Assembly (NCBI RefSeq): GCF_016711335.1
Contig: NZ_JADJTF010000001.1
Location: 2,418,001 to 2,482,000 of the forward strand
Direction: 5' to 3'
From: Thiofilum sp.
Lineage (GTDB): Bacteria > Pseudomonadota > Gammaproteobacteria > Thiotrichales > Thiotrichaceae
DNA length: 64,000 bases
Each line of letters begins with the position of its first letter. Positions within the stretch are counted from its first letter, which is position 1. Below the pieces are notes generated by a model. The model saw only the letters and a program-made list of their open reading frames with translations, had not been told where the DNA came from and did not search any database. The position numbers were made by a program, and so were the translations under genes. Below are positions 17,323 to 26,422 of this stretch, in pieces.

Positions 17323-18144
17323 ATGAAACCTATAATAGCTATACTAATCAGTATCTTAATCATTACCGTGGGGTGTGATTCATCTACCTCTCCACCTCCT
17401 CCGCAACCCATGCCTAGTCCTAGTCCTAGTCCTAGTCCTAGTCCTAGTCCTAGTCCTAGTCCTAGTCCTAGTCCTAGTCCTAGTCCTAAAGATCCTATTC
17501 GGACTGAAATAAATACTTCAGACCCAAACTTAGCCGTCTTACCTTTTGAGCGAGCAGCACCCGCTGTAGGCACTAAAATACAAGACCTTATTCCTAGTGG
17601 TGGTGAGGGTGAAGCGCCAGATCAACCGAGTGTCTATCCAGTCATTGCTTGGGAAAGTTTAGAGCTTCCCGGACAAGGGATGGCAGATATTATTAAACAT
17701 TATCAACCGCTTATTGATCGTATTCCCGAAGGTGATCCCGAAGAAGACAAGGTGATGGAAGAGATGCAAAAAGCACTGGACACCGCACCGGTTAATCCCG
17801 CTATGCACGGTAAAAAGGTTAAGTTACCCGGTTTTATTGCGCCCTTAGAAATTGATGAAACTAAAGGGCTGGTTAAAGACTTTTTATTAGTACCTTATTA
17901 TGGTGCTTGTATTCATTTACCACCGCCGCCGTTGAGTCAAACGATTTTAGTCCAACCACAAGCAGGTAAAGGGATTGGTTTAGAGCGTATAGCTGAGCCA
18001 GTTTGGGTATATGGTACATTAATTGCTGAAAAAGCGACCACGGATTTAGCTTATGCAGGCTATCAAATTAAAGACGCCTATGTCGAAATTTATCAAGATA
18101 GTAAACTAGATCAATCACTTAGTTTTAACCCTACGCCTCAGTAA
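17323..18144 (+). CDS. DUF3299 lipoprotein with Ser-Pro repeat linker
   Basis: A 273-residue predicted lipoprotein. The signal peptide ends ILIITVGC (lipobox), so it should be anchored in a membrane facing the periplasm. Residues 28-56 are an (SP)n tether. Residues 150-255 match DUF3299: GKKVKLPGFIAPLE, then FLLVPYYGACIHLPPPP and VWVYGTL. DUF3299 proteins are periplasmic and of unknown biochemical role. The spacer probably holds the domain away from the membrane. It is divergent from the large repeat protein; its stop codon is also the first three bases of a dispersed repeat. Confidence 0.9.
   Translation: MKPIIAILISILIITVGCDSSTSPPPPQPMPSPSPSPSPSPSPSPSPSPSPSPSPKDPIRTEINTSDPNLAVLPFERAAPAVGTKIQDLIPSGGEGEAPDQPSVYPVIAWESLELPGQGMADIIKHYQPLIDRIPEGDPEEDKVMEEMQKALDTAPVNPAMHGKKVKLPGFIAPLEIDETKGLVKDFLLVPYYGACIHLPPPPLSQTILVQPQAGKGIGLERIAEPVWVYGTLIAEKATTDLAYAGYQIKDAYVEIYQDSKLDQSLSFNPTPQ
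17413..17484 (+). repeat. (CCTAGT)12 hexanucleotide tract
   Basis: Twelve perfect CCTAGT units in frame encode alternating Pro and Ser. Slippage would change tether length in two-residue steps without altering the frame. Confidence 0.97.
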
Positions 18145-18273
18145 GTACTTGAGTGAAAGTTATCAGGTATTTCTGGAGCAGTCTTGGTGGCACGGATGCC
18201 GCCTTGAAGCGTACAAAGATGTATTCACAGCGACTGCGGAAGAAATGCTCGATAACGTTTGAATCACTACTTA
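18142..18273 (+). repeat. 132-bp dispersed palindromic repeat, copy C
   Basis: Begins at TAAGTACTTGAG, whose first three bases are the stop codon of the DUF3299 gene, and ends CACTACTTA. Inner arms AAAGTTATC and GATAACGTTT pair imperfectly. The central hairpin GGTGGCA-cgga-TGCCGCC has one G-T change. Confidence 0.9.
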
Positions 18274-18355
18274 GACCTTGCTTTTATTAGTCATAAAGTC
18301 AGGTGATAAAAAATTTGATTTAATAGGGCTTTAGTTGATGATTTCAGGACTCACG

Positions 18356-19411
18356 ATGACTACTACCTCAAAAGCACGTATTCCCGTCACGCTATTAACG
18401 GGCTTTTTAGGCAGTGGCAAAACTACTTTACTCAACCAATTACTACAATCTGATTGGGCACACGGCGAGCCAGTAGCCTTATTAATCAATGAGTTTGGGA
18501 GTGTCGGATTAGATCAGCAATTAATAGGGGAAACGGGTTTTCCTATGGCGTTATTAGCAGGAGGTTGTGTGTGTTGTGCTATGCAAAATACGCTATTGCC
18601 GACCCTAAAAAATCTCTGGATGGAACGCAATAGTGGCAAATTCAAGCCCTATCAACGCATTATTATTGAAACCACGGGTTTAGCCGATCCTACCTCTATT
18701 TTAGCCACGTTTGTGCAAGCTAAATGGGCAGCCGAGCGTCACTATATTGATGGAGTCATTACTACCGTTGATGCAGTATTTGGTATGCACCAATTAAATG
18801 AGCATTTTGAAGCAGTACAACAAGTCACCCGTGCCGATAAATTACTAATTACCAAAGCTGATTTAGTAGATTCGGCTAACTTGAAGATACTACAACAGCG
18901 CTTACAAGCATTAAATCCCTTAGCCATTATTCAAACGGTACAACACGGACAAATAGAGCCTGATCAATTATTTAATTTGCGCAAGACCATTACTAGTTTA
19001 GTCAGTGCCTTTAATCCCCCAGCATTAAAATTACTGAATATAGACTACAAGTTGCCAATTTTATATTTGAATGATAAGGCTTCTATAAAAACAGATAAGC
19101 GTATCCAGAGTTTTATAGTTCAATTCGATCAACCTGTTGATTTAGAGCGTATCAAATTAGGTTTATCAGTAGTAATGGGTTTTTGTGATCAGCATTTATT
19201 ACGCATGAAAGCGATTTTGCATACTGTGCAGTATGCTAATCCCGTAGTACTTCACGCTGTGCAGCATTTGCTCTTTCCAGAGCAAGTACTAGAACATTGG
19301 AGTAAGGCAGATCAAACCAGTCGAGTGGTGTTTATTACGGCTGATAGGGAGGAGCGAGCGATGGAGGGGGTATTGCAAGAGTTTAGGGCAGTCATAGAGC
19401 GAGGGGCTTAG
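18356..19411 (+). CDS. COG0523 (CobW/CobP47K-type) GTPase, putative metallochaperone
   Basis: A 351-residue G3E-family GTPase. P-loop GFLGSGKTT is near residue 17, NEFGSVGLDQQL near 45, and the metal-binding GGCVCCAM (CxCC) near 68. ETTGLADP is the switch/Walker B region, and TKAD gives guanine specificity. Residues 240-350 are the shorter C-terminal domain. Relatives deliver or manage Zn, Co or Fe; the metal cannot be told from sequence. I prefer ATG 18356, with AGGA six bases upstream, over ATG 18338. Confidence 0.9.
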   Translation: MTTTSKARIPVTLLTGFLGSGKTTLLNQLLQSDWAHGEPVALLINEFGSVGLDQQLIGETGFPMALLAGGCVCCAMQNTLLPTLKNLWMERNSGKFKPYQRIIIETTGLADPTSILATFVQAKWAAERHYIDGVITTVDAVFGMHQLNEHFEAVQQVTRADKLLITKADLVDSANLKILQQRLQALNPLAIIQTVQHGQIEPDQLFNLRKTITSLVSAFNPPALKLLNIDYKLPILYLNDKASIKTDKRIQSFIVQFDQPVDLERIKLGLSVVMGFCDQHLLRMKAILHTVQYANPVVLHAVQHLLFPEQVLEHWSKADQTSRVVFITADREERAMEGVLQEFRAVIERGA

Positions 19412-19484
19412 CCCTCCTATTTAGTCTCAAGACCAATGTACTTTTGAAGTATAATAATCACATGATCACTAGGCGCTATACACC

Positions 19485-20597
19485 ATGACTACAACTAAGG
19501 CAATTGAGTATTTAACCATCAAAGGTTTTAAATCTATCAAGCAGTTAGAGCGGTTTCCTTTGCGAGAGTTGAATGTGTTGATTGGAGCGAATGGTTCGGG
19601 GAAAAGTAATTTTATTTCGTACTTTCGGATGCTCAGTGAATTAGTTGAACAACGTTTACAAAGTTGGGTAGCTAAGCAAGGGGGGGCAGATAGAGTTTTA
19701 AGTTTTGGAGTGAAAGAGACTAGTAAAATCGAGTCTTTTATCCTATTCGGTCTGAATGGATATAAGTTTACTTTAGAGCCTGATTTCATTGGTGACTTTT
19801 TCTTTTCAACTGAAGCTCTCTATTTTAAAGGTGTATATTTTGGGAAAACATGGAGAAACCTAGGAGATAGTCATGTAGAGTCTAAATTAAAGCATGAATA
19901 TTACGAAAGACCTCAAAATGATATGGTTGATTATTGCTACGAGTCTATTTCTAATTGGAAAGTTTTCCATTTTCATGATACCAGTGATACCGCTGGAGTA
20001 AAGCGTTTAGGTTCCTTGCATGATAATGAGTATTTGCGCCAAGATGCTTCTAATTTAGCTGCGTTTTTGTATCGTTTAAAACTAGAGTACCCCGATGTTT
20101 ATCAACAAATTCGCAAAACGGTTAGTCTAGCTATTCCCTTTTTTGATGACTTTGTTTTAAAGCCTAATAAACTACCCACAGAAGAGGAGCAAATTCGTTT
20201 ACTCTGGCGACAGAAGGACAGCGATTATGCTTTATGGCCTAGTCAACTATCAGATGGCTCTATTCGATTTATTTGTTTGGTCACTGCATTATTACAACCA
20301 GAAGCGCCCTCTACCATTATTATTGATGAACCTGAGTTAGGTTTACATCCTTATGCGATTACTTTATTAGGCTCACTATTACGCTCCGCTTCTAAACGTA
20401 TGCAGGTCATTGTTTCGACCCAATCAGTGCCCTTAGTCAATGAGTTTAGTTTGGAGGATTTAATTATTGTGGAGCGGGAGAAGGGCGCATCTATTTTTAA
20501 AAGGCTTGATGCTGATGAATTTGACCTGTGGTTAGAAGAGTATTCGACAGGCGAATTATGGGAGAAAAATATTCTCGGCGGGAGACCACAACCATGA
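19485..20597 (+). CDS. AAA (ABC/SMC-like) ATPase of two-gene module
   Basis: A 370-residue ATPase of the AAA_21/SMC-like type. It starts with LTIKGFKSIKQL and Walker A GANGSGKSNF near residue 35. A Q-loop/signature region LWPSQLSDGSIRF lies near 250, Walker B IIIDEPELGLHP near 280 and the switch STQSVPLV near 307. No transmembrane segment is present, so it is cytoplasmic. Its stop overlaps the start of a DUF4276 gene (ATGA), showing a tight pair. ATPase plus separate Toprim-like partner is the layout of PARIS (AriA/AriB), and split OLD-type systems are similar. A phage-defence role is therefore plausible but inferred. Confidence 0.85.
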   Translation: MTTTKAIEYLTIKGFKSIKQLERFPLRELNVLIGANGSGKSNFISYFRMLSELVEQRLQSWVAKQGGADRVLSFGVKETSKIESFILFGLNGYKFTLEPDFIGDFFFSTEALYFKGVYFGKTWRNLGDSHVESKLKHEYYERPQNDMVDYCYESISNWKVFHFHDTSDTAGVKRLGSLHDNEYLRQDASNLAAFLYRLKLEYPDVYQQIRKTVSLAIPFFDDFVLKPNKLPTEEEQIRLLWRQKDSDYALWPSQLSDGSIRFICLVTALLQPEAPSTIIIDEPELGLHPYAITLLGSLLRSASKRMQVIVSTQSVPLVNEFSLEDLIIVEREKGASIFKRLDADEFDLWLEEYSTGELWEKNILGGRPQP

Positions 20598-21265
20598 TTC
20601 GTATTCATATTATTTGTGAGGGACAAACTGAGGAATCTTTTATTAATGAAGTACTAGCTGATTACTTTATTGCCCGTAATATTTACTTAACTCCTTCATT
20701 AATTGGTCGTCCAGGACATAAAGGTGGTAATTTTCGCTTTGAGCGCTTATTTCAAGATGTGCGTGGTCGTTTACTAGGTGATAAATCTGCTTATTGTACT
20801 ACCCTATTTGATTTTTACGGTTTACCAGAAGACTTTCCCGGAAAAGAGGATGCCTCTTACTGTGTTGATTTTAAAGTTAAAGCTGAGACAGTCGAAAATG
20901 CTTTAAAAAGTGAATTGCAAAATAAGCTGGGTAGTGAGGTATTGCAACGTTTTATTCCTTATGTGCAGATGTATGAGTTTGAGGGTTTATTATTTAGTGA
21001 TGTGAATGCATTAGCTAATGGTCTAAGTCAACCACAATTGCTGAGTGCATTACAAGCAATTCGTGACTCTTTTGTTTGTCCTGAAGTGATTAATAATAGT
21101 CGAGAAACTGCCCCTAGTAAGCGCTTATTAAAATTATTTACTGCCTATGATAAACCATTGCATGGTTCACTGGTCGCTTTAGAAATAGGGTTAAGCACAA
21201 TTCGTGCTCAATGCCCACGTTTTAATCAATGGTTGACTCAATTAGAACAGTTGCCGGCCTTGTAA
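20594..21265 (+). CDS. DUF4276 (Toprim-like) partner protein
   Basis: A 223-residue protein matching DUF4276. It opens IHIICEGQTEESFINEVLA, in which the Glu resembles the first acidic residue of Toprim nucleases, and has a TLFDFYGLPEDFPG motif near residue 75 and YEFEGLLFSD near 130. The invariant acidic residues suggest a metal-dependent nuclease core. ATG at 20594 overlaps the ATPase stop, with GGAG upstream, implying translational coupling and complex formation. It probably acts as effector of the ATPase (inference). Confidence 0.85.
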   Translation: MIRIHIICEGQTEESFINEVLADYFIARNIYLTPSLIGRPGHKGGNFRFERLFQDVRGRLLGDKSAYCTTLFDFYGLPEDFPGKEDASYCVDFKVKAETVENALKSELQNKLGSEVLQRFIPYVQMYEFEGLLFSDVNALANGLSQPQLLSALQAIRDSFVCPEVINNSRETAPSKRLLKLFTAYDKPLHGSLVALEIGLSTIRAQCPRFNQWLTQLEQLPAL

Positions 21266-21335
21266 AAGCCCCTTCGAGCCTTGCCCTATCTCTTGCTATG
21301 ATATTGAGCCTTTAGATTGAATTGAGAGCATAGCA

Positions 21336-22745
21336 ATGACCATTAGCCTAAATGCCTACAGTGCGCAGTTTGGTGAGCATTTTATTTTACAGCCAACCGA
21401 TTGGCAGATAGAGCTAAACCAACATTGGGTGATTTTAGGCGCTAATGGTTCAGGTAAGTCAGCATTAGCGGCGACCCTAGTAGGAGCAGGTGAGTGCTTA
21501 TCCGGTACGATCACAGGCTTACCCCACGAGGTGGCTATTGTGTCGTTTGAAGCTCAGGCGGAACTGATCGAGCAAGAACGACGCAAAGACGACGCTGATA
21601 TTCTCGATATTATTAGTGAAGGTACTCCAGTATTTGAAATACTCACCGCAGAGCCACACAATACCGAATTGCTGCAACAACTGATTCAAGCCTTTCAATT
21701 TGAGCCATTACTCCAGCGTAGTTTCCGCAAACTCTCTACCGGAGAAACGCGCAAAACTTTACTCATCAAGGCACTATCTAAAAAGCCGCAACTACTTATT
21801 TTGGATGAACCCTTTGATGGCTTAGATATCGATTCCATGGGATTTTTGCAGCAGCTATTACAACACTACTCGCAAACAACACAATTGATTTTGGTATTAA
21901 ATCGTTTAGATGAAGTACCTGATTTTGTTAATCATTTTGCTTATATGGATCACGGCGCTTTAGTCCATCAAGTACCTCGCTCTGATCAGGTTGCGTTAGA
22001 TAATCTCTATCAATTACTGCATTTAAAAACCTCTAACCTCACCATTCCACCAGCCATCAAAAGTACCGCACCTGCACTAGATCCCGCTCAACCTCTAGTC
22101 AAAATGCGCCATGTTCGGATTGCTTATGAGGAAAAAGTAGTCTTAGACAACGAGGAGTGGACTATTGAAAAAGGACAACATTGGCAACTTACAGGGCCTA
22201 ATGGAAGTGGTAAAACCTGCCTACTGAATCTGATCACGGGTGATCACCCGCAATGCTATGTGAATGACATTTTCGTGTTTGGTATGCAACGCGGCACGGG
22301 GGAGAGTATTTGGCAGATTAAGCAGTATATTGGCTATGTATCGAGCGCTTTACAGTGGGAATATCGGGTCAGTATTAGCGTGCGCAATGTGATTATTTCC
22401 GGCTTTTACGATTCGATTGGCTTGTACCAGAAATATACTGAAACTGAAAAAGCACTGGCTAATCAATGGCTTGATGTATTAGGTATGCGTCAACGTGCCG
22501 ATCAGCCTTTTAATCAACTCTCATTTGGTGATCAACGCTTATTACTGATTGCCCGTGCTATGGTTAAGCATCCTGCCTTATTGATTTTGGATGAACCGTG
22601 TTTGGGATTAGATGATATGAATCGACGTTTAGTGTTAGCCCTGATTGAAAAAATTTGTGCGGGGACTGAAACTACGGTGCTTTATGTCAACCACCATCCG
22701 CATGATCGTATTGCTGGGATTACCCACTATAAAGCATTAGGATGA
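21336..22745 (+). CDS. modF: Tandem ABC ATPase, ModF-like
   Basis: A 469-residue protein with two ABC cassettes and no membrane domain. Cassette 1 has Walker A GANGSGKS, signature LSTGETRK and Walker B LLILDEPFDGLD. Cassette 2 has GPNGSGKT, LSFGDQRL and LLILDEPCLGLD. Intervening segments such as QLILVLNRLDEVPDFV, IWQIKQYIGYVSS and NVIISGFYDSIG closely follow Escherichia coli ModF (PhrA). ModF is linked to the molybdate locus, but its role is poorly defined; no mod transport genes are nearby. It lies 70 bases after the DUF4276 gene on the same strand. Confidence 0.85.
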   Translation: MTISLNAYSAQFGEHFILQPTDWQIELNQHWVILGANGSGKSALAATLVGAGECLSGTITGLPHEVAIVSFEAQAELIEQERRKDDADILDIISEGTPVFEILTAEPHNTELLQQLIQAFQFEPLLQRSFRKLSTGETRKTLLIKALSKKPQLLILDEPFDGLDIDSMGFLQQLLQHYSQTTQLILVLNRLDEVPDFVNHFAYMDHGALVHQVPRSDQVALDNLYQLLHLKTSNLTIPPAIKSTAPALDPAQPLVKMRHVRIAYEEKVVLDNEEWTIEKGQHWQLTGPNGSGKTCLLNLITGDHPQCYVNDIFVFGMQRGTGESIWQIKQYIGYVSSALQWEYRVSISVRNVIISGFYDSIGLYQKYTETEKALANQWLDVLGMRQRADQPFNQLSFGDQRLLLIARAMVKHPALLILDEPCLGLDDMNRRLVLALIEKICAGTETTVLYVNHHPHDRIAGITHYKALG

Positions 22746-22773
22746 GTTAAGAACCAAGGATAATGAATTAGTT

Positions 22774-23967
22774 ATGACGATACCCTCTTCTGAGAACCCA
22801 ACGCATAGTAAGCATTTTAAAGCCTTTAAACCCATGAGTGGACGTTCACCACATGAGCACCCGCGTGTAGCGACCACACTGGAGTTATTTTTTGATTTAA
22901 TTTTTGTGGTAGCGATTGCGCTAGCTGGAGCACAATTGCATCATGCCATTACCGAGAATCATGTAGCTCACGGTGTTGTGAGCTATGCCCTCGTGTTTTT
23001 TACGGTGTGGTGGGCATGGATGAATTTTACTTGGTTTGCCTCCTCCTTTGATAACGATGATGTGCCCTATCGGATTGCAGTCTTTGTCCAAATGGCGGGC
23101 GCTCTAGTGATTGCAGCGGGTGTACCTAATGCCTTTGAGGGTAACTGGTGGGTGCTGACCTACGGTTATGTACTCATGCGGGTAGCGTCTATTAGTCAAT
23201 GGTTGAGAGCTGCTAAGCAAGCCCCGCAATATCGTAAAACCGCTTTACGCTACGCATTAGGCATTTTTGTGGCGCAAGTGGGTTGGATGGTGGTGGTTAC
23301 ATTGCCTAAAGAATCGGTGATGTTGCCATTTTTATTCATGATCGGTGTTGAGTTATTAGTGCCTATGTGGGCTGAAAAAGCAGGTATGACCGCGTGGCAT
23401 CCGCATCATATCAGTGAGCGCTATGGACTATTGACGATTATTGTCTTAGGCGAGTCGATTTTAGCCGCTGTGATGGCGATACAAAAAGTAGCTGCCGATA
23501 CTAATATGATGAGTTTAAATCTAATAGCGTTTTGTGTCGGGGCGCTATTGATAGTGTTTTGTATGTGGTGGATTTATTTTGAGGATGAGGCCGCCGAGTT
23601 TTTACGGGATTACAAAACCGCGTTTTACTGGGGCTATGGTCATTATTTGATTTTTATGGCAGCAGCAGCGGTAGGCGCAGGTTTGGCGGCGCAAGTAGAT
23701 TTTAATACCGGATCAGTAGCCGCCAGTGCTTTAACGATTGGTTATGGTCTAGCTTTACCTGTGGCTCTATTTGTCATGACCCTGTGGTTAATTCATAAGC
23801 GGGTGAGTCAGGCTCAAGGGGTATGGGTTTACCCACTAGCTTCCGTATTAATTCTCATAGTGCCTTGGTTGCCCGGCTCGAATACCTTACAAGTGGGATT
23901 AATTTTGGCTGGAGCGATTGCAGTACGTTTAAGTATGTGCCATCGAGCGCAGCAAAAAGCCCAATAA
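22774..23967 (+). CDS. Low temperature requirement A (LtrA) family membrane protein
   Basis: A 397-residue polytopic membrane protein. The LtrA signature is seen near residue 30 (PRVATTLELFFDLIFVVAIA), with about ten hydrophobic helices, HISERYGLLTIIVLGESILA near 210 and WWIYFEDEAAE near 265. Members of the family are widespread; the name comes from a Listeria phenotype and the transported substrate, if any, is unknown. It follows modF by 28 bases and may share its transcript. A dispersed repeat lies 13 bases after the stop. Confidence 0.9.
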   Translation: MTIPSSENPTHSKHFKAFKPMSGRSPHEHPRVATTLELFFDLIFVVAIALAGAQLHHAITENHVAHGVVSYALVFFTVWWAWMNFTWFASSFDNDDVPYRIAVFVQMAGALVIAAGVPNAFEGNWWVLTYGYVLMRVASISQWLRAAKQAPQYRKTALRYALGIFVAQVGWMVVVTLPKESVMLPFLFMIGVELLVPMWAEKAGMTAWHPHHISERYGLLTIIVLGESILAAVMAIQKVAADTNMMSLNLIAFCVGALLIVFCMWWIYFEDEAAEFLRDYKTAFYWGYGHYLIFMAAAAVGAGLAAQVDFNTGSVAASALTIGYGLALPVALFVMTLWLIHKRVSQAQGVWVYPLASVLILIVPWLPGSNTLQVGLILAGAIAVRLSMCHRAQQKAQ

Positions 23968-23980
23968 TATTAGTATTTTG

Positions 23981-24112
23981 TAAATGGTTAATAAAAAGTA
24001 ATCGAGTATTTCTGGAGCAATCTTGGCGGCAGGGATGCCGCCTTGTAGCGTACAAGGATGTATTCACAGCGACTGCGGAAGCAATGCACGATTACTTTTA
24101 GGTCGCTCCCTA
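23981..24112 (+). repeat. 132-bp dispersed palindromic repeat, copy D
   Basis: Inner arms AAAAGTAATCG (from 23994) and CGATTACTTTT (to 24099) are perfectly complementary. The central hairpin is GGCGGCA-ggga-TGCCGCC. Outer ends are degenerate (TAAATG, TCCCTA). It lies between convergent ltrA and tpm. Confidence 0.9.
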
Positions 24113-24143
24113 TCACAATAGGTAGGGAGTATGCATGACAAGC

Positions 24144-24806
24144 TTATAAAGCCTTTGGGCCTAAGCAATATACTTTCTCATGAAGATAGGTAATACCTGC
24201 ATTTTTAAAGCCCGGACTTTGCGGCAATATGTCCACATCCAACCACAAATCCACTTGGAAATCGTTTTGATATAAAGCTCTCACTTCTGACTCCAATACC
24301 GCGAAGGGAGGTCCTGGACGTTCGGTTTGATCATATTCAAAAGTGATTAATAAAGTCGAGCAATCAGGGGGCGTAATACGTTTAACATGTTGCGCATAGT
24401 GTTCACGCATAGCAGGGGGTAAGGCTACTAATGAGGCACGATCATACACACTGCCACAGGCTGCTAAGTCTTGTGCACTCAAAGCAAAGAAGTCACCTAC
24501 TAATATAGCAATACCTTCGGCTTCCCAGCGTTCAAATACACCTTGAGGGGTAACATTGGGAATAATATCTTGTTCTTTAAAGAAATCACTGACAGCAATC
24601 GGGCTAATTTCAACCCCTAAGACTGAATAACCTTGAGTACGCAACCAAACCATATCGATGCTTTTACCACATAAAGGCACAAATACGGCTTTATCATGAG
24701 GAGCATTCAGTTGTGGCCAAAAAGGCTGTAAATAAGGGTTGATTTTACTTTGATTAAAGCCTATTTCATTGTTTTGCCAGCGGGCATGCCAAAAGTCTGC
24801 TTCCAT
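24144..24806 (-). CDS. tpm: Thiopurine S-methyltransferase
   Basis: A 220-residue SAM-dependent methyltransferase. It opens MEADFWHARWQNNEIGF, and the SAM-binding core reads VFVPLCGKSIDMVWL, then GVEISPIAV. RASLVALP and FEYDQTERPGPPF are also characteristic of the bacterial Tpm family, which methylates thiopurines and, in some species, selenium or tellurium oxyanions. Length is typical. It appears monocistronic, with a 112-bp inverted-repeat element upstream. Confidence 0.93.
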   Translation of the reverse strand: MEADFWHARWQNNEIGFNQSKINPYLQPFWPQLNAPHDKAVFVPLCGKSIDMVWLRTQGYSVLGVEISPIAVSDFFKEQDIIPNVTPQGVFERWEAEGIAILVGDFFALSAQDLAACGSVYDRASLVALPPAMREHYAQHVKRITPPDCSTLLITFEYDQTERPGPPFAVLESEVRALYQNDFQVDLWLDVDILPQSPGFKNAGITYLHEKVYCLGPKAL

Positions 24807-24869
24807 AGATACCTACACTCACACATCTAAAAGCTCAGTAGTGTAGGGCAAAGTGTTGGGTAGTCCTAG

Positions 24870-24981
24870 TTTATCCCTAGGGTCGAGTGTTTTCGCCGGA
24901 GTAGCCTCTTTACATCCTGTAAGTCCGAGCCTTAATCCTTAAGTACTAGCTCCATTGAAAACACTCGACCCTAGGGATAAA
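24870..24981. repeat. 112-bp element with perfect 25-bp inverted repeats
   Basis: Arms 24870-24894 and 24957-24981 are exact reverse complements over 25 bases (key core CCCTAGGGTCGAGTG) and flank 62 unrelated bases with no reading frame. It is not related to the 132-bp family. It may be a miniature transposable element or a large regulatory hairpin upstream of tpm. No clear target duplication is visible. Confidence 0.85.
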
Positions 24982-25081
24982 AAACAGCAATACTTCCCTA
25001 GGTGTTAGCAAGCGGCGTCGCGGTATTGCTCCAGAAATACCGGCTTAATTTTAGTTAGGTATTTCAATTAATGAAATTTAA

Positions 25082-26422
25082 TTAGCTCAATCGAATATAA
25101 GAAGCTTGACGATTAAATAATTGTGTCAATGAGTCAAAAGCCACACGTTTAAAACCATGCAAACCTAATTGATGCTTTTTATATAGACCATCGTACATCA
25201 AACGTGCAAAGTATCCTTTCACAAATACCGTTTTTTGTTCCTGTAAATGATTTAATCCACCAATAGCTCGATTTTTGCCTAATGAAACTAAAGAACCATG
25301 ATCAGAGTAGTGAAAGCTTTTTAAAGTTTTACCCTGTAAATGATAGATCAGTTGCTGGGCTAAAAAGCGAGCCTGTTGATGGGCGACTTGAGCGCGGGCG
25401 GGTACGGTTTTGCCGCGTTCTTGTCCTAGCCACGGAGCAGCCGCGCAATCACCAAAGGCGAAAATCTGAGGGTCTCTAGTAGTTTGTAATGTGCTTTTAA
25501 CTACTAATTGATTAACGTGATTAGTTTCTAAACCATTTAAATGCTTCAAAAAGGCAGGTGCTCGTACACCGGCTGCCCACACCATAATTTCCGCCGGAAT
25601 AAATTTACCACTATTAAGCTTCACGCCTACCGGTTTGACAGCTTCCACGCGTGCATTAGTCAGTACATTAATTCCTAATTTCTCTAACGTTAATTCGGCT
25701 TCTTGCGACATTTCTTCGGGTAAAGCCGCTAATAGACGTGGGGCAGATTCAATAATAGTTAAGCGTACATCTTTTTCAGGATTGATTTGATTTAAGCCAT
25801 AAGCAATTAAAGAGCGAATACTGTAATAAAGTTCAGCAGCCAGTTCTACTCCGGTTGCGCCGCCACCCACAATCGCAATGTGTAGTTGTCCGGGTTTAAG
25901 CGGTTGTTGTTGGTTATGCGCTCGCATAAAGGCACTGAGCAATTTGCGGTTAAAGCGTTCAGCCTGTTGCACATTATCCATGCGCACCGCGTAGTCGGTG
26001 ACTCCCGGAGTATTAAAATCATTCGTGCTACTCCCCACCGCAATCACTAAAGTATCGTAGTGTAGCGTGCTACGTTGGGGCATAGTGGTATCTTCATCAT
26101 TATTCGACTCAAGGTAGATCATTTGGCGCTGGCGATCTAAACCACAAAGTGAGCCTTGGCAAAAGCGAAAATGATGCCAATGGGCTTGTGCCATGTAGTC
26201 CACTTGATGGTGTGCTTGATTGAGGCTACCGGCTGCCACCTCATGCAGCATGGGTTTCCACATATGAGCACGGTTTTGATCAATTAAGGTAATGCGAGCT
26301 TGTTGCTTTTTGCCTAGTGAATCGCCGAGTAGAGTTGCTAGTTCTAGACCACCTGCGCCGCCCCCTACAATAACAATATGATGAATACTTTTAGGTCTGA
26401 GAGTATGAATACGTGTGCTCAT
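25082..26422 (-). CDS. ndh: Type II NADH dehydrogenase (NDH-2)
   Basis: A 446-residue flavoprotein that passes electrons from NADH to quinone without pumping protons, on the inner face of the membrane. The FAD-binding IVIVGGGAGGLELA is near residue 18, a second Rossmann motif IAIVGGGATGVELAAEL near 180, and FAFGDCAA near 320 completes the FAD site. The C-terminal FVKGYFARLMYDGLYKKHQ region matches NDH-2 membrane-anchoring segments. It starts MSTRIHTLRPKSIHHIV. It appears monocistronic. Confidence 0.93.
   Translation of the reverse strand: MSTRIHTLRPKSIHHIVIVGGGAGGLELATLLGDSLGKKQQARITLIDQNRAHMWKPMLHEVAAGSLNQAHHQVDYMAQAHWHHFRFCQGSLCGLDRQRQMIYLESNNDEDTTMPQRSTLHYDTLVIAVGSSTNDFNTPGVTDYAVRMDNVQQAERFNRKLLSAFMRAHNQQQPLKPGQLHIAIVGGGATGVELAAELYYSIRSLIAYGLNQINPEKDVRLTIIESAPRLLAALPEEMSQEAELTLEKLGINVLTNARVEAVKPVGVKLNSGKFIPAEIMVWAAGVRAPAFLKHLNGLETNHVNQLVVKSTLQTTRDPQIFAFGDCAAAPWLGQERGKTVPARAQVAHQQARFLAQQLIYHLQGKTLKSFHYSDHGSLVSLGKNRAIGGLNHLQEQKTVFVKGYFARLMYDGLYKKHQLGLHGFKRVAFDSLTQLFNRQASYIRLS

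Noticed and set aside
17307..17573. Minus-strand frame with a Gly-Leu repeat
   Set aside because: It is the antisense reading of the CCTAGT repeat in the DUF3299 lipoprotein gene.
24990..25045. Possible eighth, decayed copy of the 132-bp repeat
   Set aside because: Only GCTCCAGAAATAC resembles the family; the central GGCGGCA hairpin and the arms are missing.
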